Assembly: GCA_021464415.1 (NCBI GenBank)
Contig: JAKCWG010000526.1
Span: 36,001 to 100,000, forward strand
DNA from: Lonicera japonica
Lineage: Eukaryota; Streptophyta; Magnoliopsida; Dipsacales; Caprifoliaceae
Direction: 5' to 3'
Length of the DNA stretch: 64,000 nucleotides
The notes under the pieces were generated by a model. That model was not told where the DNA came from. It made no database searches and saw nothing but the letters and a program-made list of their open reading frames with translations. The translations under genes were made by a program, and so were the position numbers. Every line of letters starts with the position of its first letter. The stretch's first letter is position 1. Shown here piece by piece: positions 18,776-32,700 of this stretch.

Positions 18776-20002
18776 GTCTAAATAAAAGCAACGATGATTC
18801 TTCCTTGGATTCCATTGAAAAACACAATATTAAAAATATAATAAAAGACTAGCAAGATGTATGCAGTGACAACAGAAAAATTTTAAACATCATCCGTGAC
18901 ATCAAACAAGACTACAAAAGTTCGGCAAAACAGTGTAAATAAGTATCGATGTCATTATCTCACAAAAAGAAAAGAAGACTCTTGAACATGTATTGAATGA
19001 AAAAACAAGAGAGTAGTTGTTGTCAGGGGGAAAGTAAAAAACTTACCTTCCCCATTAAGTGTTATAGACTTTAGTCTTTGTCTTAAGTGTATATAGCATC
19101 AAGAGAGAAAGAAAAAGTGAGCAAGTGTAGACTCTTGTATAATACAATACTCTAATAAAAATTAGTTTCAATAATAGTTCTTCAAGATTTGTATACCAAA
19201 TTCTCATAAGAAGCAATAAAATTGTCTTCTTTCATATTATTCTCTTATAAGCTTTGGTTGCTCTGGTTGTCATTGTAAGTACTTCTTTCTTTGTGTAATT
19301 TTATTCAAGTTTATTTATTTCCTTTCGTCTTTATTATATTGTTTGGGGTTAATCTTCTTTAGTAAGAATTAAGCAAGAGAATATTATGTTCTAATTCTAC
19401 TTATTGCACAACAATCATGGATCCTTGAAACTTTTAAGAAGAGAATATGCACAGTCACTCTGCTTCTGTTGCTGATTAATAATTTCACGGTAATCCTGTG
19501 TTGAGCTGTTGCCTTGGCCAGTATTGCTGTGTTCTTGGTGTTGTTTTAGGCTTGATTGGCTAGCTTCTGTATTAAAACAGAGTTGTGGACTAGTGAAATT
19601 CTTGGTCTTCAACTCACTATCGCCTAATCTCCTTTCTTTTCGGTATAAGAGGTTTATGATTTGTTTATAATAAGTATAGTTAGAATATAATACTCCAAGA
19701 ATTAATTCTGAACGAGAAGATTAGTTATTTTATGAACACCGATATATCTTAATTAAGAGATACTATTAGAATAAATGAAAGAAGTTTAGCTAAGACAAAC
19801 GAAAACTTTGAAAAAGAAAAGGCAAGAAAAAATCATAGAGTAGCAACACTTATTTATTGGTCTAAAATGACTACTGCATTTTTTTATGTAATTTTGGGCA
19901 CGATAATGGTACTTTTGTAATTTCATAAACGTACCAAAAACTCCTTACTCTCATTTCATATATAAATACAAATATATTTTGACTTAAGTAACTTGTGTAG
20001 GG
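18776..20002. other. AT-rich stretch without a recognised gene
   Basis: No conserved coding frame. A TATA-like GTGTATATAGC occurs near 19090, followed by a purine-rich leader-like sequence. It may belong to the same unknown insert as the broken ORF at 17325. A short frame near 19735-19920 resembles a basic, coiled-coil-like peptide but is too short and broken to call. Confidence 0.35.
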
Positions 20003-20739
20003 TGTGAGAATCCAGATCTCTGACCCGTCCTTCTCGGTTTTTTATTTTTTGGAAAAATCGTGTTTTCAGAGTCGCTAGTTTGTTTTAGAATAAAACAAAC
20101 AAAAGATCGTACAAAAGGATAATTCGAAAACGAACTATCTTTCATACATTTGAAACCAGAGATTTATTGATAACTTGTTTGCTAGGGGTCGGGAACTACG
20201 TTACGCATTGGGAAGTTGTTAGGCACCCAATTTAGCCTTTCGGTCTCTTAATGGATCATGTATTTAATTCCTATTTTATATATCTTGCAAGTAATTTGAA
20301 TAGTTTTCGAAGTAGTCCTTTTCGGATAAATTCGGTTTAAAATATTATTTTGAAATCATACTCGAGCTTTGCGAGCGCCTACGTAATCATTCGAGAAATG
20401 AAATCAGAGTCTCGTAGTTCCACTTGTTTGGAAACTGTTTTTGTATTTTATTTTGTTTTGAAAACATGTCAAAACGGATTTTAGTTTTCTTGTAAAACTT
20501 AGAAAAGAATAGCTTTGAAAGTAGTGAACTTCTTTGCAAGTTATCTAATTTTCTGTATTAAAACTAGTATTTAAATGCAGTGTTGAAATTTAGGAGAGTT
20601 GTAGACATACGTACCTGATGCGCTAGGAGAAGAATGACGACTGCTTGCTTGCTCCTTTCTCTCTCTAGAATATTCTCTCTCTAAAAAGACTCTCTTGTGA
20701 TCTCAGCAGAGTTTCTCTTCTCTAAAAACTCTATAGAAT
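20003..20739 (-). repeat. Inverted R-U5 fragment of the second Tat family LTR
   Basis: The fragment ends at 20003 in TGTGAGAATCC, the same terminus as the copy 1 LTR, and aligns weakly with copy 1 U5. Its right part is an inverted repeat of 21136-21420 in the adjacent plus-strand LTR. Homology stops close to the expected transcription start, and the next base is the first base of that LTR (TGTGAACACCCC, 20740). It therefore contains R and U5 but no U3. Confidence 0.65.
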
Positions 20740-21425
20740 TGTGAACACCCCAATCCACGACTCTTGTATGAACGCTAGTTTTTCATAAAAATAAGCATTT
20801 CACATTAGGTCTTGAGTCATCATGCATAGAGAAGACTGTTAGGAAAGACTCTGACTTTGAATTCGTCAAAGACTCTGATACGACCAATATTGCCACTTCG
20901 CTTAGTAGGACGGATTGAGTTTTTTTAGGTGTTCCAGGGCATTTTTGGAGTGCCAGCCGCAGCCCCCCAACCGCACGGCTACCTGCCAGCCATACGGCTT
21001 GATCCCACGTACCAACCGCAGGTCCCAGACGCACCCCCTGTGGCTACCCCCTGCGACTGGCCTCTTTTGGAGCATTTTGGCGAAAATTTCTCTATAAATG
21101 GGACCCTTGGGCTCTCATTTGGGATCATGAACACTCAATAGAGTTTTTAGAAAGGAGAAACTCTGTCAAGATTATTAGAGAGTCTTTTTAGAGAATTTCT
21201 AGAGAGAAAGTTTTAAAGAGAGACTTTCTAGAGAGAGAAGTTCTAGAGAGAGAAAGCTTTAAAGAAAGAAAGGAACATGCAAGCGACCCTCGTTCTTCTT
21301 TAAGCTCATCAGGTATATTTCTTTACAACTCTCCTAAATTTTAATACTGCATTTAAATACGAGTTTTAATATAGAAAGTTAAATAAGTTGCAAAGAAGTC
21401 CATTGCTTTCAAAATACCATAACAA
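20740..21425 (+). repeat. 5' LTR of the plus-strand Tat element, lacking most of U5
   Basis: It starts TGTGAACACCCCAATCCACGA, alignable with the copy 1 LTR start TGTAGACACCCCGATCC. TATAAATG is at 21093-21100. R contains many AGAGAGAAA repeats. Compared with the inverted fragment at 20003-20739, roughly 440 bp of U5 and the whole primer site are missing, so this copy could not prime reverse transcription. Confidence 0.7.
20969..21100 (+). promoter_or_regulatory. LTR promoter of the second Tat family: AACCG...CGGYT motifs plus TATA box
   Basis: Palindrome-like sites AACCGCACGGCT (20969-20980), AGCCATACGGCT (20988-20999) and half-site AACCGCAGG (21014-21022) lie 70-125 bp upstream of TATAAATG (21093-21100). 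Similar sites precede antisense gene B of this element (33856-33931). The match is weaker than in copy 1 because this element is older. Confidence 0.55.
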
Positions 21426-22150
21426 ACCCTAAAGCATTAATCAATAATGAACCACTAGATTGATATTTCGCACGCACTCATGTCCTATCATGCATTTTTG
21501 CGAGTGTGAATTTACCCTATCAACCTCGGGACCAGAGTCATGACTAGGCTGCGGACTTGCGGGTTTGCACTAGCCAAAAGTGCCTGGGACCACTCTCCTT
21601 GTCCAAGTACCTACCGAGGTATATAGAGTGACGAGAACACTCACGTACCCGGGACGTATATCAAAAGGTCCTTACATGTACCTATGCTCCTGAGGTATAT
21701 CGTAAGACCTGTCAAATAGGAGGGAGCCTTAAACCTTACCCTATTCAACCACACTTGCATATAGGGGAGTCAGCTTAGAACACAAAGATTTTCTGCATTA
21801 TTTTAACGACCGACAGTCGTGAGAATTTAGTGAGCAAAGGCCCTGTCAATTATACTGTCACGATTCCGACAGGTACAATAGGAGGATGTCCAACTTCCGT
21901 CGTAAAAATTCACGAAGATTGAAAATCTTCGTAATTTTCCTAGCACTGATTCCATGAATAAAGCAACTCATGAGTAGAGAACTTCTCTCTTTTTCAAATG
22001 ATTTTCCTAAAAACTCTTTTCGAAAATGATTTTCCAAACTATAGACAGTAAGGGAACCCAACGAATTCTGTTCCTACCCTACCTCTATACGGGGCTCTCA
22101 AGTTGTCACTATTGGTCTGTTTTTGATCTCACCTAAATAATACTTTTTGT
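21426..22150 (+). other. Leader of the second Tat element
   Basis: From about 21448 it aligns with the copy 1 leader (CACGCACT, ATCATGCAT, CGAGTGTGAATTTACCC). The conserved repeat block is at 21601-21712, including GAGTGACGAGAACACTC, identical to copy 1. The primer site and the first part of the leader are deleted. Confidence 0.65.
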
Positions 22151-24830
22151 GTGTTTAGCATTGTCCCGATCGATGTATTTCTGGATGAGGTCTGGCAATT
22201 TCTAAATGATATATTATTTCTTATTTTTCGGGAAAATACGCGCGAATGGATTGGTCCTTCTCTCTTGCTTCAGATACCCATTCAATCTGGCCTCAGCGTG
22301 GGTTGGAAGAGACAGTACCGAAAGACTAGTCAGACCAGATTCTCTCAACTCAATGGATCAGAATACACTGAATCGAAGCACGATCAATCAGTTGAACCAT
22401 GCAGCAGATTCGCCACCCGGTCCTTTCTACCCAAACCCGGATATGCCACAGAACAATACTATGGGGGTCTGCCACCACATCATAATACGGATCCAAACAT
22501 AGCTGGCACGAGCATAAGTGGGAATATTTCGGTACCCAACCCAGAGGACTTATATCGGATGCTGATGAATCTGAACCAGAGCATGGCTCTACTCCTAACT
22601 GATAGTCGAAATACTCGGGCCAAATTGGATGAATTGGCCAAGGGACGTACGTCATAACCGGTAAAGGAAACCCCGATTGTCCCACCATCACCACTATTGG
22701 TCCATACTGAAATGCCACCTTCACTTGAACAGCCGAATCAACCGAGGGTCATGACCAATCCAGTTAGCAATTGGCTACATCAAAGCCTAAACGATCAGAT
22801 TCTTCCACCGATGCCGCCAATGCATAAGCCTTACCATGATCCCCACTATGACCCGGTAAGAAGACCAATAAGCATTCAAGGGGAAGGTCCATCGCCCATG
22901 GAAACACATAGAGATGATGGGGAATTGTCTGAGCTTAAAGAGCAATTGAAAGCACTCACTCAGAAGGTGGCTGAAAGTTCAAATGATCTAACTCAAATGC
23001 AGACTTATAATTTGTATCCTAAGACTCGCTATCCGGTTGGCTTCAAGATGCCATCCATCCTGAAATTCACGGGAACTATGCCACTGGAACTTCACCTAAA
23101 ATTCTATGTTAGGTCGATGAGGATCTATGACATCGGGGAAGCTGAGTTGGCTAACTCATTTCATCTTACTCTCACCGGACCGGCCTAGAGTTAGTTTTTG
23201 AGTCTTGAAAAGCATCGTGTCCAGTCTTGGTCTGCCATTGTCCAAGAGTTCGTCACTCAGTACAAAACAAATGAAGAACTTAAAATCACAAGGAAGCATT
23301 TGGAAATGGCTAAGCAGAAGGAAGGGGAAAATATCAGTGAATTCGTCACGAGATGGAGGGAACTTGCCGCCCAAATGGTTGAACGTCTTGATGAGGAAGA
23401 ACAGTTGGGTATGATTGTGAAGAATTTAAAGCCTAAAATTCGAACTCAAATGGGGCATCAATTCTTCGAAAGGTTTAAAGCCCTACTCCATGTAGGCAAT
23501 AAGATTGAGGAAGAATTAGCAAAGCAAGCCGAAATCAAGAAGTCTGCATCTCAATACAAGAAGACTTCAACGTCGACCATCAATAAGTCTCCACTTACGG
23601 ACCATACGGAGGGGGTTATTCTAATAATCCTTATAATCAGGGTCCCCAAAAAAGCAGTGGGAATTACTCCGCGCCGGGGTATTGCAACAGCACAAACAAT
23701 AATCCAAGAACGTTTGACCAAAACAGGTCAAGAGGCAGATACTTCTCACGATTACCGGGCTCGTTGGGGAAAATGTTTGAACAATTGAAGGAAGCGGGGA
23801 TAATGTACCTAATGAACCCAAGGCCGATCCCATAACCAATTCCGCCACACTGGAACATGAACGAGCAGTGTGAATATCATCAAGGCTTTGGGCACACTAC
23901 CAATAGTTGTATGGCCTTGTGCCATGCTATTCAAAACCTAATTGATAGCAAAAGGAAACCTGATCCATCCGCACCAAACGTCACACGAAATCCTTTGCCT
24001 GATCACCATGTCAATGCCATCGAAGAAAATTTGGAATCACCGGATCCTGTTTTCTTAATTCGACCTGTCACAGATGATGAAAATGTTGAGATGTTGAAAT
24101 TAGGCCATAGAGGGCCTTCTCATGATAATAATATCAAACATAACCCCGAATTTCAGAAAGCTAGTGAAGAAATTGAAGACGAGGACGAGACAATACTGGT
24201 GTTACGCATTGAAGAGATTCCTCCCTCGCAATCGCAAGAAGTCATAAATCCGAAAGTCATGGGGTGGATGAAATTTATACGTGGACTGGGACTTAGAAGA
24301 CAAAATCAAGGGATCACTCATTTCCCACGTTTAACCGACAATCCGAGAAGACAAGGCCTTGGGTATAATCGCAGAAGAACGATGGGGAAAAGTCCGTTCC
24401 AAAGAAACCACTCACCCCAAATAAACATGATTGCCTTTAATTGGAACAAAGTTGTTCAAGTCGAAAAGAAGGCACCTGCAATTCCTCCTGAACTCTTTAA
24501 AAAACGAGCCGATCCGGTGACAACCTGGGTTCAACAATTGACTCGATCGGGAAGGGCCTATCAACCACCAACTCCTAAACAACCGACAGCCACCAGTTCG
24601 GCAAAAGAGCCAACGAAAAACCCAGAGGAAGGACGTGTCATGGAACAATTGAAAAAGACGCAAGCACAGATCTCAATATGGGGACTTTTGGTTGCATCCA
24701 AGCCTCACAGAGTGGCATTAATGAAGATATTAGATGAGTCCGTTGTCCCTTTCGACTCTACCCCGAATGAATTAACAGTCATGATTGCATCAATGGGCGT
24801 ACAAAAACAGATGCTTGGGTTCTCAGATGA
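22151..24830 (+). pseudogene. gag: gag pseudogene of the second Tat element
   Basis: The N-terminal VGRDSTERLVRP pattern is in another frame from what follows, so there is a frameshift near 22300. Further stops occur at 22657, 23186-23188 and 23192-23194, the last two near the conserved LTG-A-RWF segment. The gag domain continues at 23198-23788 (FVTRWRELA). A new frame from 23857 has CEYHQGFGHTTNSC (Cys-His motif) and a G-patch-like GLGLRRQNQG. Here gag runs into protease without the stop that separates them in copy 1. Confidence 0.85.
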
Positions 24831-27800
24831 AGACTTGTCACCTCTTGGACGGGATCATAATCAGGCCTTATATATCACCGTGGTAGCTCGAGGGATGTCA
24901 ATACCATATGTCCTTGTGGATAATGGTTCCACCATTAACGTATGTCCGTTAAAAACTGTAGTCCGCTTGGGCATTGACCTAACCACGCTGGAAAAATCTC
25001 CGGTCACAGTTCGAGCGTACGACAACACCAAAATAGAAGTGCTAGGCTCCATCATACTAAATATGAAAGTAGGGCCGGCTACATTTACTACCGAATTCCA
25101 AGTTATCGACATCCCATCAAGCTTTAATCTATTATTGGCCGAGTTTGGTTACACGAAGTTGGTGCTCTCCCCTCCTCCCTTCATCAAAAGATAAAAATAC
25201 CATTCAACGGGGATGTTATTATCATCAAAGGGGACCCGGAAAGGATCATAACTCCCAAAGACTCACTTGTTCTGGGAATTGGCAGTCAGGATGTACAGCT
25301 TGGAGGGTTTTCGTATAAGTCGAAAGTTCAAGCCCTTATAACTCAAACAGTGGAATATTTGCCTCCTGATGACATGTCAACCATAAACTCATGAGTAGTG
25401 CAAATGATGAGGAAAATAAAATTTTTACCAGGAATTGGCTTGGGAAAGTACAAAGCTGGAATTGCACAAATGATCGAGCCGTATCAACAACCAAGTCCTT
25501 TTGCTGGGTTATGGTACACTGGGAATAAGAACCGAATCAAAAATATTATACCTGCCGACAACTCACTGAATGGATGGTTTGTGAAAGAGGGTGAAGACTT
25601 CCCTTATTGTGGATTCCAAGAGTCGTGGGTCAATCAGCAAGGGAAATGGCAGCCAGGTTTGGAGATCTTCTTCGAAGAAGATTTATACATAGATAAAGGT
25701 TTTACTCACACCTTCTCATCCAAATTGAAGATCACCCCACCGCCTGTTGAGCCCCTCAAAGAAGAGGAGATGTTTGGAAATATGTTCGAGGTAATGGCAC
25801 TCGAAGACGATTATCTTGGTGACCCGGTTCATCTTATCCGCCCCATTAAGGAGAAGAAGTTATCAAAGCAAAAATCACAAAATGTTGATAGAGATGTACA
25901 AGAGTTAGAGCATTTATTGTTTATACATAATGACATTTTTATCAATAAAATTGTCGATAATTCCTCTTACTTTAATTCGTGTGATGTGGAAGTGATGAAT
26001 GAAAATTTAAAAGATGAACAAAGAATACAACCCATTGAAGGGGACACTATCATAATAAATTTGGGAACAGACGATGAAAAAAAGGAATTAAAAATTGGGG
26101 TCGAATTAAATAATGAGGAAAAGATGGATTTAGAAAATTTGTTGAAAGAATTCATCAATGTTTTTGCTTGGTCATATGATGATATGCCGGGTTTGGATAC
26201 CAATATTGTAATGCACGAGGTACATACAAAACTCGAATGCAAGTCAGTCAAACAAAAATTAAGAAAATTAATACCTGAATGGTCTCTCAAGGTAAAAGAG
26301 GAAGTAACAAAGCAATTAGACGTCGGATTCATTAAGGTTGTTGAATACCCTACCTGGTTGGTAAACATTGTGCCTGTGCCAAAAGCTAATGGAAAAGTAC
26401 GAGTTTGCGTGGATTATCGGAATCTAAATGCTACCTGCCCAAAAGATGACTTTCCTCTACCAAATATCGATCTCATTGTTGATAACACTGCGAATCACGC
26501 CTTGAAATCATTTGTCGATGGGTTCGCCGGGTATAATCAAATCAAGATGCATCCCGATCACCAGGAAAAGACAGCTTTCATCACACCATGGGGTACTTAC
26601 TGCTACACTATCATGCCGTTCGGGTTAAAGAATGCCGGGGCTACATACCAACGAGCCGCAACCACATTATTCCACGACATGATTCACAAAGAGGTTGAAG
26701 TATATGTAGATGACATGATTATCAAGTCCTTGGACCGAGAAAGCCACGTTACCACCCTTCAAACTTTTTTTGAAAGACTTATTCGATTTCAAATGCGATT
26801 GAATCCTTAAAAATGCGTCTTCGGGGTCACTAAAGGAAAAATGTTGGGATACATAGTCAGCAGAAAGGGAATAGAGGTTGATCCAACGAAAATAAAGGCA
26901 ATACAAGAAATGCCTATTCCAAAGACTGAGAAAGAAATTCGGGGTTTTCTTGGGAGATTACAGTTCATCAGCAGATTCATCTCACAATTAACTCAAACAT
27001 GTGAACCAATCTTCAAATTGCTCCAAAAAAGTTCTGACGGACAATGGAACGAACAATGCCAAGAAGCATTTGATAAGATCAAATGATACCTGTCTAATCC
27101 GCTAGTCTTAGCACCTCCTCAAACGGGTATTCCGCTGATTCTGTACATATCCGTCAACAATTCATCAGTGGGGGCAATGTTAGCGCAACATTTATTGAAA
27201 ACCAGGACTGAAAGAGCAATATATTATCTAAGCAAAAAGCTTTCCCCTAGAGAACAAAATTATATAGCATTAGAGAAATCATGTGCCGCCTTGGTCTGGG
27301 CCACTCAAAAGTTACGACATTACATGTTAGTCTTTTCTGTGATCTTAATATCTCGCATGGATCCTTTGTGATACTTATTCGACAAGTCAGTTTTGACCAA
27401 TAGAATGGCTAAGTAGGTATTTTTGCTATCAGAATTCGACATTTCCTACGTTACCCAAAAAGCGGTTAAAGGGCAAGTCATCGCAGATCATTTAGCCGGA
27501 AACCCTATTATTAATGCTGAGATAGAGGAATTTGAATTTCCCGATGAGGGCATTATGGAAATCACGGAAGATAATGAGTGAAAAATGTACTTTGATGGTG
27601 CATGTAACCAAAACGCGAACGGCATTGGAATTCTGTTGATATCGCCAGATCAGACTCATGCTCCCATGTCTTTTCTTCTAGAATTTCCCTGCACCAACAA
27701 CATCACCGAATACGAGGCTTGTATAGTGGGATTAGAAATCGCTCTGTAGAAAGGGGTACGAAAAATTCAAGTATTCGGGGATTCACCACTTATTATTTAT

Positions 27801-29290
27801 CAGATTTTGAAGAAGTGGAAAATTAAAGAGGAAAAGCTCATGCCATTTTTAGCTCAGCTTGAAGAGACCTCTGAAAAGTTTGATTGTGTCGAGTTTTTCT
27901 ACCTTCCGAGAACACAGAATAATTTTTCCGACACATTGGCAACTCTGGCTTCCATGATCGATATACCAGGGGAAAAGAAAGAAATTCATATCCAAATATA
28001 GAAACGATCCAAGCCGGTATACTGTCTATCACTTGATGTGGAAAATGAAAACTCGGTTGAACCAACCATGTGGTACTACGACACATGGCAGTTGCTTAGG
28101 AACAATGCGTACCCAACAAATGCGGACAAAACTACTCGAGTTGCGCTTCGCCGACTCGCATCCCGATTCATTATTTGTGCCAAAAAGCTATACCGAAGAA
28201 ATGACGATGGTATACATCTTCAATGCCTCAATAAGGAAGAATCCCGAGCAGTGATGGAGCAAGTTCATAGTGGAGAATGTGGCCCACACATGAGTGGCCA
28301 TACGTTGGCAAGAAAAATCATCCGTCAAGGGTATTATTGGCTAATAATGCAAAGAGATTGCTTCGAGTATGTCAAAGGCTGTCATCAGCGCCAGATATAT
28401 GCCAAAGCTCAAAAGTTTCCACCAAAAGATCTATATCCCATGACATCTCCGTGGCCATTTTCAATATGGGGTATCGACATAATCGACAAAATCTCACCGA
28501 AAGGTAGCAACGGATACGAGTACATACTAGTTGCCATTGATTACTTCACAAAATGGGTCAAAGCAAAATCTTACAAGGAACTAAATGCCAAGAAAGTTGC
28601 TCGCTTTATCCGACAAAACATTATATTCCAATATGGGGGCCCACATGAAATCATATCCGATAATGGCTCACATTTCGAAAGTGAAGCTAATGAAGTTATG
28701 GAGGAGTATGGAATCAAATGACATAAATCCTCTCCATATCGCCCACAAACTAATGGGACTGTTGAGGCAGCCAACAAGAACTTGAAACAAATCAACAGTA
28801 AAATGGTAAAGAATGGTAGAGATTGGCCCAAAAAGCATAGGCACTCTGGGGGTATCGTACCACTAAAAGAGTTTCCACAGGATCAACTCCGTTTTCTTTC
28901 ACTTATGGCATGGAAGCAATTTTACCAGTCGAAATGGAAATACCTTCATTACGGGTTATCTTGGAAAATCAGGTTCATGAGACAGATTAGATATCAGCAC
29001 GATATGAGGAATTGGCCATGATTGATGAAAAACGGTTGAAAGCCTCGTACCAACATCAGGGGTATCAAAAACACATTGCCAGGGCATTCAACAAAAAGAT
29101 TCGAAACAGAGGTATCATTATGGGAGATCTAGTGTTAAAAGAAATTCGGGAACCCGCTCAAGATCCAAGAGGAAAGTTTGCAGGACCTTATATCGTCACG
29201 AAAATACTATCTGGGGGTGCCGCACACTTAACCGATGTCAATAGTTGAATTCACCAGTTAATTTGGATCGTCTGAAGAAGTATTATCAGT
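24831..29290 (+). pseudogene. pol: pol pseudogene of the second Tat element
   Basis: Protease VLVDNGSTINV (about 24910) is followed by a 1-nt deletion near 25138. RT (26330-26800) keeps YVDD near 26706 and ends at a TAA (26808). RNase H (26841-27500) has stops near 27084 and 27369. The second RNase H is at 27580-27960. The integrase zinc domain and core (28038-28760) keep WGIDIID, IISDNGSHFE and NGTVEAANK, with a TGA at 28719 and frameshifts after 28800. The C-terminal end LKKYYQ lies at about 29270-29290. Domain order equals copy 1. Confidence 0.92.
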
Positions 29291-29718
29291 AAGTTGTAAT
29301 CATGAACTACGGACACCTGAGCCCCATGAGAAAAGAAAAAAGGAAATGATCAATAATGTACTATTTAGGGAAAAACCTGAATAAGATATTCAGGCCCGGT
29401 CTATTATTCAAAATAAACTTCATTCGTCAATCAAAAGGTACAGGGAAAAGAAAGAGGTTTTCATTATATGTTACCAAACATTTCATTACATCATTTCTTA
29501 CCTACTCCAACAAGTTTTCCTACAAACATCAAACATACCTACTACTCATCCCAAAACTGCTTTCAACATGAAGCTAATACAAAAATCCTAAACCAAACCA
29601 TCAGCCACCAACCATCAAACTATCAATCCGTCGCATCATACAAGATCCTCTCTCGCTCTAGAGCATGGTATGACGCCAAAACCGTCTCATCCGTCACTTG
29701 AGTATCCGCGAACCGAAA
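29291..29718. other. Region between pol and antisense gene B
   Basis: Contains the short segment shared with copy 1 after pol (CACCTGAGCCCC, then TTCAGGCCCGGT). The rest would be the 3' untranslated part of gene B. No other gene is visible. Confidence 0.5.
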
Positions 29719-32700
29719 CTACCTCATCAGCATCGGATCGTGCTCAACTGTCTGATGAACACGACGCCAAATGTGGAACACAACATCATATCGAGTCACC
29801 TGGGTAATACCAACCTCCTCACCATGAAACCGTCGGGTATAGCGGGTGGACCACAAACCTGCTAAAGTCGTCTCCAACCTCGGGGTGATAAGAAGAGCCA
29901 TTAAAGAGAAATCTCTCAATGGAAGGGGCACACTCAAAGGGACGCCAAACTGTCTCATCAACCGCCCGGGTATATATAAAGATGTTTCCCTCAATCCGCG
30001 GATCCGTATATAATTCTGCCCGCCCATACTCGTCATCATCATCCTCATACGCCACCAGGGAATCTCCCAACGAATCAAAGAGGCTGACTCCGAAAAGTAA
30101 ACGGCCCAATCAAATGATGTTATTCAATGAATAAAAGCATAATCATGATAAAGAAAGAAGTCCCGAGAATCCCAAGGAAGAGGGGGCTCCAGAAATCAGA
30201 ATCTCTCAATCACCCACATATATAGCAGATAAGGACTGTCTCGAAAATACTCAACTTGACACTAAACTAAGGCATCCAAGCCATTTAGTGTCTTCGCCAA
30301 CAAAATGGGAGTCGCTAAATGACCACGTCTAGTGTAACACCCCTGCCTTAATCTACATGATAACTCGTAATTAAGACCTAGAGTGCTACTAACCCATCTT
30401 AGATTAACTAAAATGGGTATATATGTAAATGCATAAAGAAATACAGACAGTAATATCATGCATGTCAAACATCAACTTGATAATCATACTGGTGATGTTA
30501 GTACTACACACAAATATATATATTCATGTTACATAACTAACTAAGAAATCCATGCAAACATACTACACTTTGGCCTAGCCGTGGCTTCCCCGGATAACAT
30601 ATACACAACAAAAATGAATCCGTATAAGAGCATTCTATATCAGTCCCTAACCCGCCGTCTTATTAATATCCCACGTCCCCTATGTACCTGCATTATTTTA
30701 GAAAATGGGGTGAGCTCACAGCTCAGTATGGGGAAAATATAGGGGAAAACGTGTTTGAAAAACATAATTATTAATTTCGATAATAGTTTACACTTCCCCA
30801 GTCAAACCATGAAATAATGCAATTTGATGATAATCTACTCCTTACCCATCAGTGCAATTAAATTACATGATTTCACACATAAATAATGCATGCTCATGCA
30901 TATGCAGGTTACCTCCCTTTGTGTCAACCATTACATCGAATCACCATAATATGAATGAGCCAAGATAGGAAACGATATGAGTTTGCCTGCCCAAGACCAT
31001 AGCCAGCTTTTATCAGGAGATATAACTGGACTGAACTATAGCTATAACAATAATCGTGGGCCTGACCGCCCCCAAGAGACAAAAGATTGAGATCATAACA
31101 TGGCCTCTCCGTCTCGGGTGAATATCAACAGATAATAACGATTTGGACCACAGTCCACAATATCACCTCAACAGCTCATTTCCATATCAATCAAAATATT
31201 AGTGCCTTGCCGTTGTCTAGATTTTCAGACTGCTCACCGCTGGTGCTAGACAGCCGACGACTTGCTGACCCCCCGGAGGTTTAGGGCTTTTTAACCCAAG
31301 GGCACCAGGCCCTGCCTATTTTCCATACCGGCAAGCACTAACCACAATTATTCCCCTTCACCGATGGAAGGCCCAAACATAGATATAACTGTGGGCAACA
31401 TCCCACCATATAACATAACTGAGAATATATCCACATACAAATGAAGAACTCCTGAAGAGATATAATCGCATGTTCAAGAATGCCTCAGGAGCATAGAATG
31501 CCATCCACATCATAGAGAAGAGATATAGTTTTCTCAAGAGACAATTTCCATGCCATATGCCATAGGGGGCTCCGAACTTGCCACGAGATCATCAAGATGC
31601 TGGGTTGACACAATAATGATGCAAATGTGTACAACATGCTCTAAATGCAAGCTAGAAACAATATATGCCATATAAACCTTATCAATCATCATACTTGTCC
31701 CTTGGTGTATACCAAAATCATTTATTAGTTCAATCATATCAACTTAATACATATACACCCGAGGGACATCCCGTAGCTATAAAATACTATATGAATATCG
31801 AGTTTATATGGCATACCTTGCTTCATTTTATGAAATTCATAGCTCAATCATGCATAAAGTGCATTTCATGCTCTTAAAACAATTAGAGACAACATAAGCC
31901 ATATAAACTCTATCAAGATCATGTTCATGTCCTTTAGTGTATACAAAACCCTTTCCTTATCAAATCAACACATACACACCCAAAGGACATCCATATGAAT
32001 CAATAACATGTAATCATAGAGCTTAGATGGCATATCTTGCTTCATATCGTAAAATCATAACTCAATCATGCAAAACATATGTATATCCAATGATATGACC
32101 AACATATGAACATACATGTATAAAATCATTCTTATATAATCAATAACAAGAGATATGCACTTTATATCGAACATATATGTATAAAATCATTCATCTTTAC
32201 ATAAATAAAATCATATCATCAAGTTTGAAAAGCATATAACCCCTACCTCAAGTGTAGAGACCAAAAGAAAGAAGAAAGCTATAAATCGAAGCCCCCTTCG
32301 GTAAAATCCTCAAGCTCTCATCTCACTGTGTTCCTAACATAGCCAAATCCTTGAATTAATAGAGTATAAACCCAACCCAAGTAGCCAAAGCTCATGCCTG
32401 AGCTTCTATAGAAGAAAACCAAGGTAGAAGATGATGAATAGTACCTTAGAGATGGGTTTGGATGATTTCAAGCTTGAATCCTCGCTTCGGACGGATAGGT
32501 GCGTAGAGGAGTGTGGAAATGTTTGGCACGAAGTTTGGATGAAAAATGACCAAAAATGGCTTAAAAACGTGCTTAAGTCGGTGGGAATAGTTAACTGGCG
32601 GACCGGTATGCCAAATACCGAATACTGGTCCGCGGAGCACAAATTTCCCAAATATTTGGTGCCGGACCGGTATGCCAAAAACGCCATACCGGTCCGCGCT

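Noticed and set aside
20783..21141. Proline-rich open frames upstream of the second Tat gag
   Set aside because: They lie in LTR U3 and R; the proline codons come from the CCGCA-rich promoter motifs.
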